A stretch of 64,000 nt of DNA from Liolophura sinensis (GCF_032854445.1 NW_027017989.1:62001-126000), one strand, 5' to 3'; positions 12,701-26,808 are shown, counted from the first letter of the stretch. The notes: generated by a model from the letters alone, not told the origin. Numbers and translations: made by a program.

Positions 12701-15700
12701 TGAATAATCAATGATGTCAAGATCACGTGCCCAGCAACGGCTCTTACTCCATGGAAACCAAGGAAATTTGCAATTTTTCAACAGCTGGAGATGCCTGGCC
12801 CAATTGCGCATACTTTGGCACCTTATTGATGTGGGTCAGTGTTCAATTGTACTTTTTACAGCGGATTGTATCAAGTACCTTTTGTTTTTTTTTGATATAC
12901 AAATGGTGTGGTTTTTCTACATGTAGATAAAGACATTGAGTTTGTCTTCGACTTAGAAGTAAGACATTTGCTGGGTGAGTTAAATGGGCTTGGCCCAAAG
13001 ATTTGACGTCGTCTGGGCTACCGAAGGGCACATAACTTATAATGAAAAGTTGAATATAGTAATGACCAGTCGCGATTGTACATAGTTAATGTAGCCGATT
13101 TCAATTCGCAAAAAGAACAGGCAAAAATCCAAAAGTAGAAAAACTGTTCCAATGCTGCTGGTAAGAGGCTAATCCGACGTATTTTGTGACGAGAAATCGA
13201 ATGGTGCAAACCGCGTTGCTCTCCGACCAATACTTTTGGCTGTAGCCACAAATGAATAATCAATGATGTCAAGATCACGTGCCCAGCAACGGCTCTTACT
13301 CCATGGAAACCAAGGAAATTTGCAATTTTTCAACAGCTGGAGATGCCTGGCCCAATTGCGCATCCTTTGGCACCTTATTGATGTGGGTCAGTGTTCAATT
13401 GTACTTTTTACAGCGGATTGTATCAAGTACCATTTGTTTTTTTTGATATACAAATGGTGTGGTTTTTCTACATGTAGATAAAGACATTGAGTTTTTCTTC
13501 GACTTAGAAGTAAGACATTTGCTGGGTGAGTTAAATGGGCTTGGCCCAAAGATTTGACGTCGTCTGGGCTACCGAAGGGCACATAACTTATAATGAAAAG
13601 TTGAATATAGTAATGACCAGTCGCGATTGTACATAGTTAATGTAGCCGATTTCAATTCGCAAAAGACCAGGCAAAAATCCAAAAGTGGAAAAACTGTTCC
13701 AATGCTGCTGGTAAGAGGCTAATCCGACGTATTTTGTGACGAGAAATCGAATGGTGCAAACCGCGTTGCTTTCCGACCAATACTTTTGGCTGTAACCACA
13801 AATGAATAATCAATGATGTCAAGATCACGTGCCCACCAACGGCTCTTACTCCATGGAAACCAAGGAAATTTGCAATTTTTCAACAGCTGGAGATGCCTGG
13901 CCCAATTGCGCATCCTTTGGCACCTTATTGATGTGGGTCAGTGTTCAATTGTACTTTTTACAGCGGATTGTATCAAGTACCTTGTGTTTTTTTTTTGATA
14001 TACAAATGGTGTGGTTTTTCTACATGTAGATAAAGACATTGAGTTTGTCTTCGACTTAGAAGTAAGACATTTGCTGGGTGAGTTAAATGGGCTTGGCCCA
14101 AAGATTTGACGTCGTCTGGGCTACCGAAGGGCACATAACTTATAATGAAAAGTTGAATATAGTAATGACCCGTCGCGATTGTACATAGTTAATGTAGCCG
14201 ATTTCAATTCGCAGAAAGACCAGGCAAAAATCCAAAAGTAGAAAAACTGTTCCAATGCTGCTGGTAAGAGGCTAATCCCACGTATTTTATGACGAGAAAT
14301 CGAATGGTGCAAACCGCGTTGCTCTCCGACCAATACTTTTGGCTGTAGCCACAAGTGAATAATCAATGATGTCAAGATCACGTGCCCAGCAACGGCTCTT
14401 ACTCCATGGAAACCAAGGAAATTTGCAATTTTTCAACAGCTGGAGATGCCTGGCCCAATTGCGCATCATTTGGCACCTTATTGATGTGGGTCAGTGTTCA
14501 ATTGTACTTTTTACAGCGGATTGTATCAAGTACCTTGTGTTTTTTTTATATACAAATGGTGTGGTTTTTCTACATGTAGGCTAGATAAAGACATTGAGTT
14601 TGTCTTCGACTTAGAAGTAAGACATTTGCTGGGTGAGTTAAATGGGCTTGGCCCAAAGATTTGACGTCGTCTGGGCTACCGAAGGGCACATAACTTATAA
14701 TGAAAAGTTGAATATAGTAATGACCAGTCGCGATTGTACATAGTTAATGTAGCCGATTTCAATAAGCAAAAAGACCAGGCAAAAACACAAAAGTGGAAAA
14801 ACTGTTCCAATGCTGCTGGAAAGAGGCTAATCCGACGTATTTTGTGACGAGAAATCGAATGGTGCAAACCGCGTTGCTCTCCGACCAATACTTTTGGCTG
14901 TAGCCACAAATGAATAATCAATGATGTCAAGATCACGTGCCCAGCAACGGCTCTTACTCCATGGAAACCAAGGAAATTTGAAATTTTTCAACAGCTGGAG
15001 ATGCCTGGCCCAATTGCGCATCCTTTGGCACCTTATTGATGTGGGTCAGTGTTCAATTGTACTTTTTACAGCGGATTGTATCAAGTACCTTTTGTTTTTT
15101 TTATATACAAATGGTGTGGTTTTTCTACATGTAGATAAAGACATTGAGTTTGTCTTCGACTTAGAAGTAAGACATATGCTGGGTGAGTTAAATGGGCTTG
15201 GCCCAAAGATTTGACGTCGTCTGGGCTACCGAAGGGCACATAACTTATAATGAAAAGTTGAATATAGTAATGACCAGTCGCGATTGTACATAGTTAATGT
15301 AGCCGATTTCAATTCGCAAAAAGACCAGGCAAAAATCCAAAAGTGGAAAAACTGTTCCAATGCTGCTGGTAAGAGGCTAATCCCACGTATTTTGTGACGA
15401 GAAATCGAATGGTGCAAACCGCGTTGCTTTCCGACCAATACTTTTGGCTGTAGCCACAAATGAATAATCAATGATGTCAAGATCACGTGCCCAGCAACGG
15501 CTCTTACTCCATGGAAACCAAGGAAATTTGCAATTTTTTAACAGCTGGAGATGCCTGGCCCAATTGCGCATCCTTTGGCACCTTATTGATGTGGGTCAGT
15601 GTTCAATTGTACTTTTTACAGCGGATTGTATCAAGTACCTTGCTTTTTTTTTATATACAAATGGTGTGGTTTTTCTACATGTACGCTAGATAAAGACATT

Positions 15701-16885
15701 GAGTTTGTCTTCGACTTAGAAGTAAGACATTTGCTGGGTGAGTTAAATGGGCTTGGCCCAAAGATTTGACGTCGTCTGGGCTACCGAAGGGCACATAAAT
15801 TATAATGAAAAGTTGAATATAGTAATGACCCGTCGCGATTGTACATAGTTAATGTAGCCGATTTCAATTCGCAAAAAGACCAGGCAAAAATCCAAAAGTA
15901 GAAAAACTGTTCCAATGCTGCTGGTAAGAGGCTAATCCCACGTATTTTATGACGAGAAATCGAATGGTGCAAACCGCGTTGCTCTCCGACCAATACTTTT
16001 GGCTGTAGCCACAAGTGAATAATCAATGATGTCAAGATCACGTGCCCAGCAACGGCTCTTACTCCATGGAAACCAAGGAAATTTGCAATTTTTCAACAGC
16101 TGGAGATGCCTGGCCCAATTGCGCATCATTTGGCACCTTATTGATGTGGGTCAGTGTTCAATTGTACTTTTTACAGCGGATTGTATCAAGTACCTTGTGT
16201 TTTTTTTATATACAAATGGTGTGGTTTTTCTACATGTAGGCTAGATAAAGACATTGAGTTTGTCTTCGACTTAGAAGTAAGACATTTGCTGGGTGAGTTA
16301 AATGGGCTTGGCCCAAAGATTTGACGTCGTCTGGGCTACCGAAGGGCACATAACTTATAATGAAAAGTTGAATATAGTAATGACCAGTCGCGATTGTACA
16401 TAGTTAATGTAGCCGATTTCAATAAGCAAAAAGACCAGGCAAAAACACAAAAGTGGAAAAACTGTTCCAATGCTGCTGGAAAGAGGCTAATCCGACGTAT
16501 TTTGTGACGAGAAATCGAATGGTGCAAACCGCGTTGCTCTCCGACCAATACTTTTGGCTGTAGCCACAAATGAATAATCAATGATGTCAAGATCACGTGC
16601 CCAGCAACGGCTCTTACTCCATGGAAACCAAGGAAATTTGAAATTTTTCAACAGCTGGAGATGCCTGGCCCAATTGCGCATCCTTTGGCACCTTATTGAT
16701 GTGGGTCAGTGTTCAATTGTACTTTTTACAGCGGATTGTATCAAGTACCTTTTGTTTTTTTTATATACAAATGGTGTGGTTTTTCTACATGTAGATAAAG
16801 ACATTGAGTTTGTCTTCGACTTAGAAGTAAGACATATGCTGGGTGAGTTAAATGGGCTTGGCCCAAAGATTTGACGTCGTCTGGG
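9711..16885 (+). repeat. 13-monomer higher-order block, copy 2 (7175 bp)
   Basis: Monomer starts are 9956, 10506, 11056, 11607, 12158, 12711, 13263, 13813, 14366, 14921, 15471, 16026 and 16581. The offset to copy 1 is exactly 7168 until the first missing base in copy 1. It then climbs stepwise to 7169, 7170, 7172 and finally 7175, which matches the seven deletions counted by eye. The junction with copy 1 lies in the 9664-9761 interval, inside a monomer and in register, as expected for unequal exchange between monomers 13 units apart. Confidence 0.93.
14121..15780 (+). repeat. Nested trimer, first copy (1660 bp)
   Basis: The monomers starting at 14366, 14921 and 15471 are followed 1660 bp later by close copies at 16026, 16581 and 17131. 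The first and third members of each trimer carry the 5-bp insertion beside the palindrome. Members differ by few bases, such as CACATAAC/CACATAAA and TCGCAGAAA/TCGCAAAAA. The same trimer is present at 6953-8610 in copy 1 of the 13-mer block. Confidence 0.85.
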
Positions 16886-17441
16886 CTACCGAAGGGCACA
16901 TAACTTATAATGAAAAGTTGAATATAGTAATGACCAGTCGCGATTGTACATAGTTAATGTAGCCGATTTCAATTCGCAAAAAGACCAGGCAAAAATCCAA
17001 AAGTGGAAAAACTGTTCCAATGCTGCTGGTAAGAGGCTAATCCGACGTATTTTGTGACGAGAAATCGAATGGTGCAAACCGCGTTGCTTTCCGACCAATA
17101 CTTTTGGCTGTAGCCACAAATGAATAATCAATGATGTCAAGATCACGTGCCCAGCAACGGCTCTTACTCCATGGAAACCAAGGAAATTTGCAATTTTTTA
17201 ACAGCTGGAGATGCCTGGCCCAATTGCGCATCCTTTGGCACCTTATTGATGTGGGTCAGTGTTCAATTGTACTTTTTACAGCGGATTGTATCAAGTACCT
17301 TGTGTTTTTTTTTATATACAAATGGTGTGGTTTTTCTACATGTACGCTAGATAAAGACATTGAGTTTGTCTTCGACTTAGAAGTAAGACATTTGCTGGGT
17401 GAGTTAAATGGGCTTGGCCCAAAGATTTGACGTCGTCTGGG
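15781..17441 (+). repeat. Nested trimer, second copy
   Basis: This is the 1660-bp-offset partner of 14121-15780. Its third monomer (17131) extends past the end of the 13-mer copy 2 and differs from 15471 in the T-run start (TTGTG against TTGC) and in the upstream CCGACG/CCCACG site. In copy 1 of the 13-mer block the matching segment (8611-9710) is cut off after the second monomer, where copy 2 begins. Confidence 0.82.
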
Positions 17442-19096
17442 CTACCGAAGGGCACATAACTTATAATGAAAAGTTGAATATAGTAATGACCAGTCGCGAT
17501 TGTACATAGTTAATGTAGCCGATTTCAATAAGCAAAAAGACCAGGCAAAAACACAAAAGTGGAAAAACTGTTCCAATGCTGCTGGAAAGAGGCTAATCCG
17601 ACGTATTTTGTGACGAGAAATCGAATGGTGCAAACCGCGTTGCTCTCCGACCAATACTTTTGGCTGTAGCCACAAATGAATAATCAATGATGTCAAGATC
17701 ACGTGCCCAGCAACGGCTCTTACTCCATGGAAACCAAGGAAATTTGCAATTTTTCAACAGCTGGAGATGCCTGGGCCCAATTGCGCATCCTTTGGCACCT
17801 TATTGATGTGGGTCAGTGTTCAATTGTACTTTTCACAGCGGATTGTATCAAGTACCTTTTGTTTTTTTTGTATACAAATGGTGTGGTTTTTCTACATGTA
17901 GATAAAGACATTGAGTTTGTCTTCGACTTAGAAGTAAGACATTTGCTGGGTGAGTTAAATGGGCTTGGCCCAAAGATTTGACGTCGTCTGGGCTACCGAA
18001 GGGCACATAACTTATAATGAAAAGTTGAATATAGTAATGACCAGTCGCGATTGTACATAGTTAATGTAGCCGATTTCAATTCGCAAAAAGAACAGGCAAA
18101 AATCCAAAAGTAGAAAAACTGTTCCAATGCTGCTGGTAAGAGGCTAATCCGACGTCTTTTGTGACGAGAAATCGAATGGTGCAAACCGCGTTGCTCTCCG
18201 ACCAATACTTTTGGCTGTAGCCACAAATGAATAATCAATGATGTCAAGATCACGTGCCCAGCAACGGCTCTTACTCCATGGAAACCAAGGAAATTTGCAA
18301 TTTTTCAACAGCTGGAGATGCCTGGCCCAATTGCGCATCCTTTGGCACCTTATTGATGTGGGTCAGTGTTCAATTGTACTTTTTACAGCGGATTGTATCA
18401 AGTACCTTTTGTTTTTTTTTGATATACAAATGGTGTGGTTTTTCTACATGTAGATAAAGACATTGAGTTTGTCTTCGACTTAGAAGTAAGACATTTGCTG
18501 GGTGAGTTAAATGGGCTTGGCCCAAAGATTTGACGTCGTCTGGGCTACCGAAGGGCACATAACTTATAATGAAAAGTTGAATATAGTAATGACCAGTCGC
18601 GATTGTACATAGTTAATGTAGCCGATTTCAATTCGCAAAAAGAACAGGCAAAAATCCAAAAGTAGAAAAACTGTTCCAATGCTGCTGGTGAGAGGCTAAT
18701 CCGACGTATTTTGTGACGAGAAATCGAATGGTGCAAACCTCGTTGCTCTCCGACCAATACTTTTGGCTGTAGCCACAAATGAATAATCAATGATGTCAAG
18801 ATCACGTGCCCAGCAACGGCTCTTACTCCATGGAAACCAAGGAAATTTGCAATTTTTAAACAGCTGGAGATGCCTGGCCCAATTGCGCATCCTTTGGCAC
18901 CTTATTGATGTGGGTCAGAGTTCAATTGTACTTTTTACAGCGGATTGTATCAAGTACCTTTTGTTTTTTTTTGATATACAAATGGTGTGGTTTTTCTACA
19001 TGTAGATAAAGACATTGAGTTTGTCTTCGACTTAGAAGTAAGACATTTGCTGGGTGAGTTAAATGGGCTTGGCCCAAAGATTTGACGTCGTCTGGG
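16886..19096 (+). repeat. Mixed monomers between blocks
   Basis: Monomers start at 17131, 17687, 18238 and 18790. The 17687 copy is the GGG/TTTTCACAG/GTATAC subtype also found at 2238, 3888, 11056 and 30356. The 18790 copy and the sequence just before it hold several private changes: GGTGAGAGG at 18688, ACCTCGTT at 18737, TTTTTAAACAG at 18854 and GTCAGAGTTC at 18916. I see nothing else here. Confidence 0.85.
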
Positions 19097-21850
19097 CTAC
19101 CGAAGGGCACATAACTTATAATGAAAAGTTGAATATAGTAATGACCAGTCGCGATTGTACATAGTTAATGTAGCCGATTTCAATAAGCAAAAAGACCAGG
19201 CAAAAATCCAAAAGTGGAAAAACTGTTCCAATGCTGCTGAAAAGAAACTAATCCGACGTATTTTGTGACGAGAAATCGAATGGTGCAAACCGCGTTGCTC
19301 TCCGACCAATACTTTTGGCTGTAGCCACAAATGAATAATCAATGATGTCAAGATCACGTGCCCAGCAACAGCTCTTACTCCATGGAAACTAAGGAAATTT
19401 GCAATTTTTCAACAACTGGAGATGCCTGGCCCAATTGCGCATCCTTTGGCACCTTATTGATGTGGGTCAGTGTTCAATTGTACTTTTTACAGCGGATTGT
19501 ATCAAGTACCTTTTGTTTTTTTTATATACAAATGGTGTGGTTTTTCTACATGTAGATAAAGACATTGAGTTTGTCTTCGACTTAGAAGTAAGACATTTGC
19601 TGGGTGAGTTAAATGGGCTTGGCCCAAAGATTTGACGTCGTCTGGGCTACCGAAGGGCACATAACTTATAATGAAAAGTTGAATATAGTAATGACCAGTC
19701 GCGATTGTACATAGTTAATGTAGCCGATTTCAATAAGCAAAAAGAACAGGCAAAAATCCAAAAGTAGAAAAACTGTTCCAATGCTGCTGGTAAGAGGCTA
19801 ATCCGACGTATTTTGTGACGAGAAATCGAATGGTGCAAACCGCGTTGCTCTCCGACCAATACTTTTGGCTGTAGCCACAAATGAATAATCAATGATGTCA
19901 AGATCACGTGCCCAGCAACGGCTCTTACTCCATGGAAACCAGGGAAATTTGCAATTTTTCAACAGCTGCAGATGCCTGGCCCAATTGCGCATCCTTTGGC
20001 ACCTTATTGATGTGGGTCAGTGTTCAATTGTACTTTTTACAGCGGATTGTATCAAGTACCTTTTGTTTTTTTTTTGATATACAAATGGTGTGGTTTTTCT
20101 ACATGTAGATAAAGACATTGAGTTTGTCTTCGACTTAGAAGTAAGACATTTGCTGGGTGAGTTAAATGGGCTTGGCCCAAAGATTTGACGTCGTCTGGGC
20201 TACCGAAGGGCACATAACTTATAATGAAAAGTTGAATATAGTAATGACCAGTCGCGATTGTACATAGTTAATGTAGCCGATTTCAATAAGCAAAAAGACC
20301 AGGCAAAAACACAAAAGTGGAAAAACTGTTCCAATGCTGCTGGAAAGAGGCTAATGCGACGTATTTTGTGACGAGAAATCGAATGGTGCAAACCGCGCTG
20401 CTCTCCGACCAATACTTTTGGCTGTAGCCACAAATGAATAATCAATGATGTCAAGATCACGTGCCCAGCAACGGCTCTTACTCCATGGAACCCTAGGAAA
20501 TTTGCAATTTTTCAACAGCTGGAGATGCCTGGCCCAATTGCGCATCCTTTGGCACCTTATTGATGTGGGTCAGTGTTCAATTGTACATTTTACAGCGGAT
20601 TGTATCAAGTACCTTTTGTTTTTTTTATATACAAATGGTGTGGTTTTTCTACATGTAGATAAAGACATTGAGTTTGTCTTCGACTTAGAAGTAAGACATT
20701 TGCTGGGTGAGTTAAATGGGCTTGGCCCAAAGATTTGACGTCGTCTGGGCTACCGAAGGGCACATAACTTATAATGAAAAGTTGAATATAGTAATGACCA
20801 GTCGCGATTGTACATAATTAATGTAGCCGATTTCAATAAGCAAAAAGACCAGGCAAAAATCCAAAAGTGGAAAAACTGTTCCAATGCTGCTGAAAAGAAA
20901 CTAATCCGACGTATTTTGTGACGAGAAATCGAATGGTGCAAACCGCGTTGCTCTCCGACCAATACTTTTGGCTGTAGCCACAAATGAATAATCAATGATG
21001 TCAAGATCACGTGCCCAGCAACAGCTCTTACTCCATGGAAACCAAGGAAATTTGCAATTTTTCAACAACTGGAGATGCCTGGCCCAATTGCGCATCCTTT
21101 GGCACCTTATTGATGTGGGTCAGTGTTCAATTGTACTTTTTACAGCGGATTGTATCAAGTACCTTTTGTTTTTTTTATATACAAATGGTGTGGTTTTTCT
21201 ACATGTAGATAAAGACATTGAGTTTGTCTTCGACTTAGAAGTAAGACATTTGCTGGGTGAGTTAAATGGGCTTGGCCCAAAGATTTGACGTCGTCTGGGC
21301 TACCGAAGGGCACATAACTTATAATGAAAAGTTGAATATAGTAATGACCAGTCGCGATTGTACATAGTTAATGTAGCCGATTTCAATAAGCAAAAAGAAC
21401 AGGCAAAAATCCAAAAGTAGAAAAACTGTTCCAATGCTGCTGGTAAGAGGCTAATCCGACGTATTTTGTGACGAGAAATCGAATGGTGCAAACCGCGTTG
21501 CTCTCCGACCAATACTTTTGGCTGTAGCCACAAATGAATAATCAATGATGTCAAGATCACGTGCCCAGCAACGGCTCTTACTCCATGGAAACCAAGGAAA
21601 TTTGCAATTTTTCAACAGCTGGAGATGCCTGACCCAATTGCGCATCCTTTGGCACCTTATTGATGTGGGTCAGTGTTCAATTGTACTTTTTACAGCGGAT
21701 TGTATCAAGTACCATTTGTTTTTTTTGATATACAAATGGTGTGGTTTTTCTACATGTAGATAAAGACATTGAGATTTTCTTCGACTTAGAAGTAAGACAT
21801 TTGCTGGGTGAGTTAAATGGGCTTGGCCCAAAGATTTGACGTCGTCTGGG

Positions 21851-23503
21851 CTACCGAAGGGCACATAACTTATAATGAAAAGTTGAATATAGTAATGACC
21901 AGTCGCGATTGTACATAGTTAATGTAGCCGATTTCAATAAGCAAAAAGAACAGGCAAAAATCCAAAAGTAGAAAAACTGTTCCAATGCTGCTGGTAAGAG
22001 GCTAATCCGACGTATTTTGTGACGAGAAATCGAATGGTGCAAACCGCGTTGCTCTCCGACCAATACTTTTGGCTGTAGCCACAAATGAATAATCAATGAT
22101 GTCAAGATCACGTGCCCAGCAACGGCTCTTACTCCATGGAAACCAGGGAAATTTGCAATTTTTCAACAGCTGGAGATGCCTGGCCCAATTGCGCATCCTT
22201 TGGCACCTTATTGATGTGGGTCAGTGTTCAATTGTACTTTTTACAGCGGATTGTATCAAGTACCTTTTGTTTTTTTTTGATATACAAATGGTGTGGTTTT
22301 TCTACATGTAGATAAAGACATTGAGTTTGTCTTCGACTTAGAAGTAAGACATTTGCTGGGTGAGTTAAATGGGCTTGGCCCAAAGATTTGACGTCGTCTG
22401 GGCTACCGAAGGGCACATAACTTATAATGAAAAGTTGAATATAGTAATGACCAGTCGCGATTGTACATAGTTAATGTAGCCGATTTCAATAAGCAAAAAG
22501 ACCAGGCAAAAACACAAAAGTGGAAAAACTGTTCCAATGCTGCTGGAAAGAGGCTAATGCGACGTATTTTGTGACGAGAAATCGAATGGTGCAAACCGCG
22601 CTGCTCTCCGACCAATACTTTTGGCTGTAGCCACAAATGAATAATCAATGATGTCAAGATCACGTGCCCAGCAACGGCTCTTACTCCATGGAAACCTAGG
22701 AAATTTGCAATTTTTCAACAGCTGGAGATGCCTGGCCCAATTGCGCATCCTTTGGCACCTTATTGATGTGGGTCAGTGTTCAATTGTACATTTTACAGCG
22801 GATTGTATCAAGTACCTTTTGTTTTTTTTATATACAAATGGTGTGGTTTTTCTACATGTAGATAAAGACATTGAGTTTGTCTTCGACTTAGAAGTAAGAC
22901 ATTTGCTGGGTGAGTTAAATGGGCTTGGCCCAAAGATTTGACGTCGTCTGGGCTACCGAAGGGCACATAACTTATAATGAAAAGTTGAATATAGTAATGA
23001 CCAGTCGCGATTGTACATAGTTAATGTAGCCGATTTCAATTCGCAAAAAGACCAGGCAAAAATCCAAAAGTGGAAAAAACTGTTCCAATGCTGCTGGTAA
23101 GAGGCTAATCCCACGTATTTTGTGACGAGAAATCGAATGGTGCAAACCGCGTTGCTCTCCGACCAATACTTTTGGCTGTAGCCACAAATAAATAATCAAT
23201 GATGTCAAGATCACGTGCCCAGCAACGGCTCTTACTCCATGGAAACCAAGGAAATTTGCAATTTTTTAACAGCTGGAGATGCCTGGCCCAATTGCGCATC
23301 CTTTGGCACCTTATTGATGTGGGTCAGTGTTCAATTGTACTTTTTACAGCGGATTGTATCAAGTACCTTGTGTTTTTTTTATATACAAATGGTGTGGTTT
23401 TTCTACATGTAGATAAAGACATTGAGTTTGTCTTCGACTTAGAAGTAAGACATTTGCTGGGTGAGTTAAATGGGCTTGGCCCAAAGATTTGACGTCGTCT
23501 GGG
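21851..23503 (+). repeat. Trimer, first copy (1653 bp)
   Basis: The segment 21851-22971 recurs 1653 bp later at 23504-24605 with the same subtype order: the TAAG plus AACAGG class, then the TAAG plus ACCAGG/CACAAAAG class with AATGCGACG. The third monomer (from about 22972) separates the two. No difference was noticed between the paired monomers. Confidence 0.82.
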
Positions 23504-24605
23504 CTACCGAAGGGCACATAACTTATAATGAAAAGTTGAATATAGTAATGACCAGTCGCGATTGTACATAGTTAATGTAGCCGATTTCAATAAGCAAAAA
23601 GAACAGGCAAAAATCCAAAAGTAGAAAAACTGTTCCAATGCTGCTGGTAAGAGGCTAATCCGACGTATTTTGTGACGAGAAATCGAATGGTGCAAACCGC
23701 GTTGCTCTCCGACCAATACTTTTGGCTGTAGCCACAAATGAATAATCAATGATGTCAAGATCACGTGCCCAGCAACGGCTCTTACTCCATGGAAACCAGG
23801 GAAATTTGCAATTTTTCAACAGCTGGAGATGCCTGGCCCAATTGCGCATCCTTTGGCACCTTATTGATGTGGGTCAGTGTTCAATTGTACTTTTTACAGC
23901 GGATTGTATCAAGTACCTTTTGTTTTTTTTTGATATACAAATGGTGTGGTTTTTCTACATGTAGATAAAGACATTGAGTTTGTCTTCGACTTAGAAGTAA
24001 GACATTTGCTGGGTGAGTTAAATGGGCTTGGCCCAAAGATTTGACGTCGTCTGGGCTACCGAAGGGCACATAACTTATAATGAAAAGTTGAATATAGTAA
24101 TGACCAGTCGCGATTGTACATAGTTAATGTAGCCGATTTCAATAAGCAAAAAGACCAGGCAAAAACACAAAAGTGGAAAAACTGTTCCAATGCTGCTGGA
24201 AAGAGGCTAATGCGACGTATTTTGTGACGAGAAATCGAATGGTGCAAACCGCGCTGCTCTCCGACCAATACTTTTGGCTGTAGCCACAAATGAATAATCA
24301 ATGATGTCAAGATCACGTGCCCAGCAACGGCTCTTACTCCATGGAAACCTAGGAAATTTGCAATTTTTCAACAGCTGGAGATGCCTGGCCCAATTGCGCA
24401 TCCTTTGGCACCTTATTGATGTGGGTCAGTGTTCAATTGTACATTTTACAGCGGATTGTATCAAGTACCTTTTGTTTTTTTTATATACAAATGGTGTGGT
24501 TTTTCTACATGTAGATAAAGACATTGAGTTTGTCTTCGACTTAGAAGTAAGACATTTGCTGGGTGAGTTAAATGGGCTTGGCCCAAAGATTTGACGTCGT
24601 CTGGG
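23504..24605 (+). repeat. Trimer, second copy (partial)
   Basis: Monomers 23749 and 24301 repeat 22096 and 22648. The repeat stops where the next GCTGAAAAGAAAC marker unit begins at about 24606. Confidence 0.82.
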
Positions 24606-26808
24606 CTACCGAAGGGCACATAACTTATAATGAAAAGTTGAATATAGTAATGACCAGTCGCGATTGTACATAGTTAATGTACCCGATTTCAATAAGCAAA
24701 AAGACCAGGCAAAAATCCAAAAGTGGAAAAACTGTTCCAATGCTGCTGAAAAGAAACTAATCCGACGTATTTTGTGACGAGAAATCGAATGGTGCAAACC
24801 GCGTTGCTCTCCGACCAATACTTTTGGCTGTAGCCACAAATGAATAATCAATGATGTCAAGATCACGTGCCCAGCAACGGCTCTTACTCCATGGAAACCA
24901 AGGAAATTTGCAATTTTTCAACAGCTGGAGATGCCTGGCCCAATTGCGCATCCTTTGGCACCTTATTGATGTGGGTCAGTGTTCAATTGTACTTTTTACA
25001 GCGGATTGTATCAAGTACCTTTTGTTTTTTTTATATACAAATGGTGTGGTTTTTCTACATGTAGATAAAGACATTGAGTTTGTCTTCGACTTAGAAGTAA
25101 GACATTTGCTGGGTGAGTTAAATGGGCTTGGCCCAAAGATTTGACGTCGTCTGGGCTACCGAAGGGCACATAACTTATAATGAAAAGTTGAATATAGTAA
25201 TGACCAGTCGCGATTGTACATAGTTAATGTAGCCGATTTCAATTCGCAAAAAGAACAGGCAAAAATCCAAAAGTAGAAAAACTGTTCCAATGCTGCTGGT
25301 AAGAGGCTAATCCGACGTATTTTGTGACGAGAAATCGAATGGTGCAAACCGCGTTGCTCTCCGACCAATACTTTTGGCTGTAGCCACAAATGAATAATCA
25401 ATGATGTCAAGATCACGTGCCCAGCAACGGCTCTTACTCCATGGAAACCAGGGAAATTTGCAATTTTTCAACAGCTGGAGATGCCTGGCCCAATTGCGCA
25501 TCCTTTGGCACCTTATTAATGTGGGTCAGTGTTCAATTGTACTTTTTACAGCGGATTGTATCAAGTACCTTTTGTTTTTTTTTGATATACAAATGGTGTG
25601 GTTTTTCTACATGCAGATAAAGACATTGAGTTTGTCTTCGACTTAGAAGTAAGACATTTGCTGGGTGAGTTAAATGGGCTTGGCCCAAAGATTTGACGTC
25701 GTCTGGGCTACCGAAGGGCACATAACTTATAATGAAAAGTTGAATATAGTAATGACCAGTCGCGATTGTACATAGTTAATGTAGCCGATTTCAATAAGCA
25801 AAAAGACCAGGCAAAAACACAAAAGTGGAAAAACTGTTCCAATGCTGCTGGTAAGAGGCTAATGCGATGTATTTTGTGACGAGAAATCGAATGGTGCAAA
25901 CCGCGCTGCTCTCCGACCAATACTTTTGGCTGTAGCCACAAATGAATAATCAATGATGTCAAGATCACGTGCCCAGCAACGGCTCTTACTCCATGGAAAC
26001 CAAGGAAATTTGCAATTTTTCAACAGCTGGAGATGCCTGACCCAATTGCGCATCCTTTGGCACCTTATTGATGTGGGTCAGTGTTCAATTGTACTTTTTA
26101 CAGCGGATTGTATCAAGTACCTTTTGTTTTTTTTGATATACAAATGGTGTGGTTTTTCTACATGTAGATAAAGACATTGAGATTTTCTTCGACTTAGAAG
26201 TAAGACATTTGCTGGGTGAGTTAAATGGGCTTGGCCCAAAGATTTGACGTCGTCTGGGCTACCGAAGGGCACATAACTTATAATGAAAAGTTGAATATAG
26301 TAATGACCAGTCGCGATTGTACATAGTTAATGTAGCCGATTTCAATTCGCAAAAAGACCAGGCAAAAATCCAAAAGTGGAAAAACTGTTCCAATGCTGCT
26401 GGTAAGAGGCTAATCCCACGTATTTTGTGACGAGAAATCGAATGGTGCAAACCGCGTTGCTTTCCGACCAATACTTTTGGCTGTAGCCACAAATAAATAA
26501 TCAATGATGTCAAGATCACGTGCCCAGCAACGGCTCTTACTCCATGGAAACCAAGGAAATTTGCAATTTTTTAACAGCTGGAGATGCCTGGCCCAATTGC
26601 GCATCATTTGGCACCTTATTGATGTGGGTCAGTGTTCAATTGTACTTTTTACAGCGGATTGTATCAAGTACCTTGTGTTTTTTTTATATACAAATGGTGT
26701 GGTTTTTCTACATGTAGATAAAGACATTGAGTTTGTCTTCGACTTAGAAGTAAGACATTTGCTGGGTGAGTTAAATGGGCTTGGCCCAAAGATTTGACGT
26801 CGTCTGGG
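24606..26808 (+). repeat. Higher-order unit of 4 monomers (2203 bp)
   Basis: The unit opens with the GCTGAAAAGAAAC marker body (24747). It contains a GCCTGACCC monomer (25953) and ends with the variant CACAAATAAAT (about 26490) that makes an AATAAA. Monomer starts are 24851, 25401, 25953 and 26504. The same order of marker, GACCC and AATAAA returns in the next two units, so this is a real higher-order pattern with a variable number of filler monomers. Confidence 0.83.

Larger units (their letters stand above)
19097..24605 (+). repeat. Variable higher-order repeat units of 3 and 7 monomers
   Basis: A marker monomer body with GCTGAAAAGAAAC (19238 and 20891) opens each unit: 19097-20749 (3 monomers, 1653 bp) and 20750-24605 (7 monomers). 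Monomer starts are 19342, 19892, 20445, 20995, 21545, 22096, 22648, 23199, 23749 and 24301. The 19342 and 20995 copies share AACAGCTC and TTCAACAACTGG. Copies 20445, 22648 and 24301 share CCTAGG in place of CCAAGG, GTACATTTTACAG and the GCTGCTCTCC variant. Confidence 0.85.
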
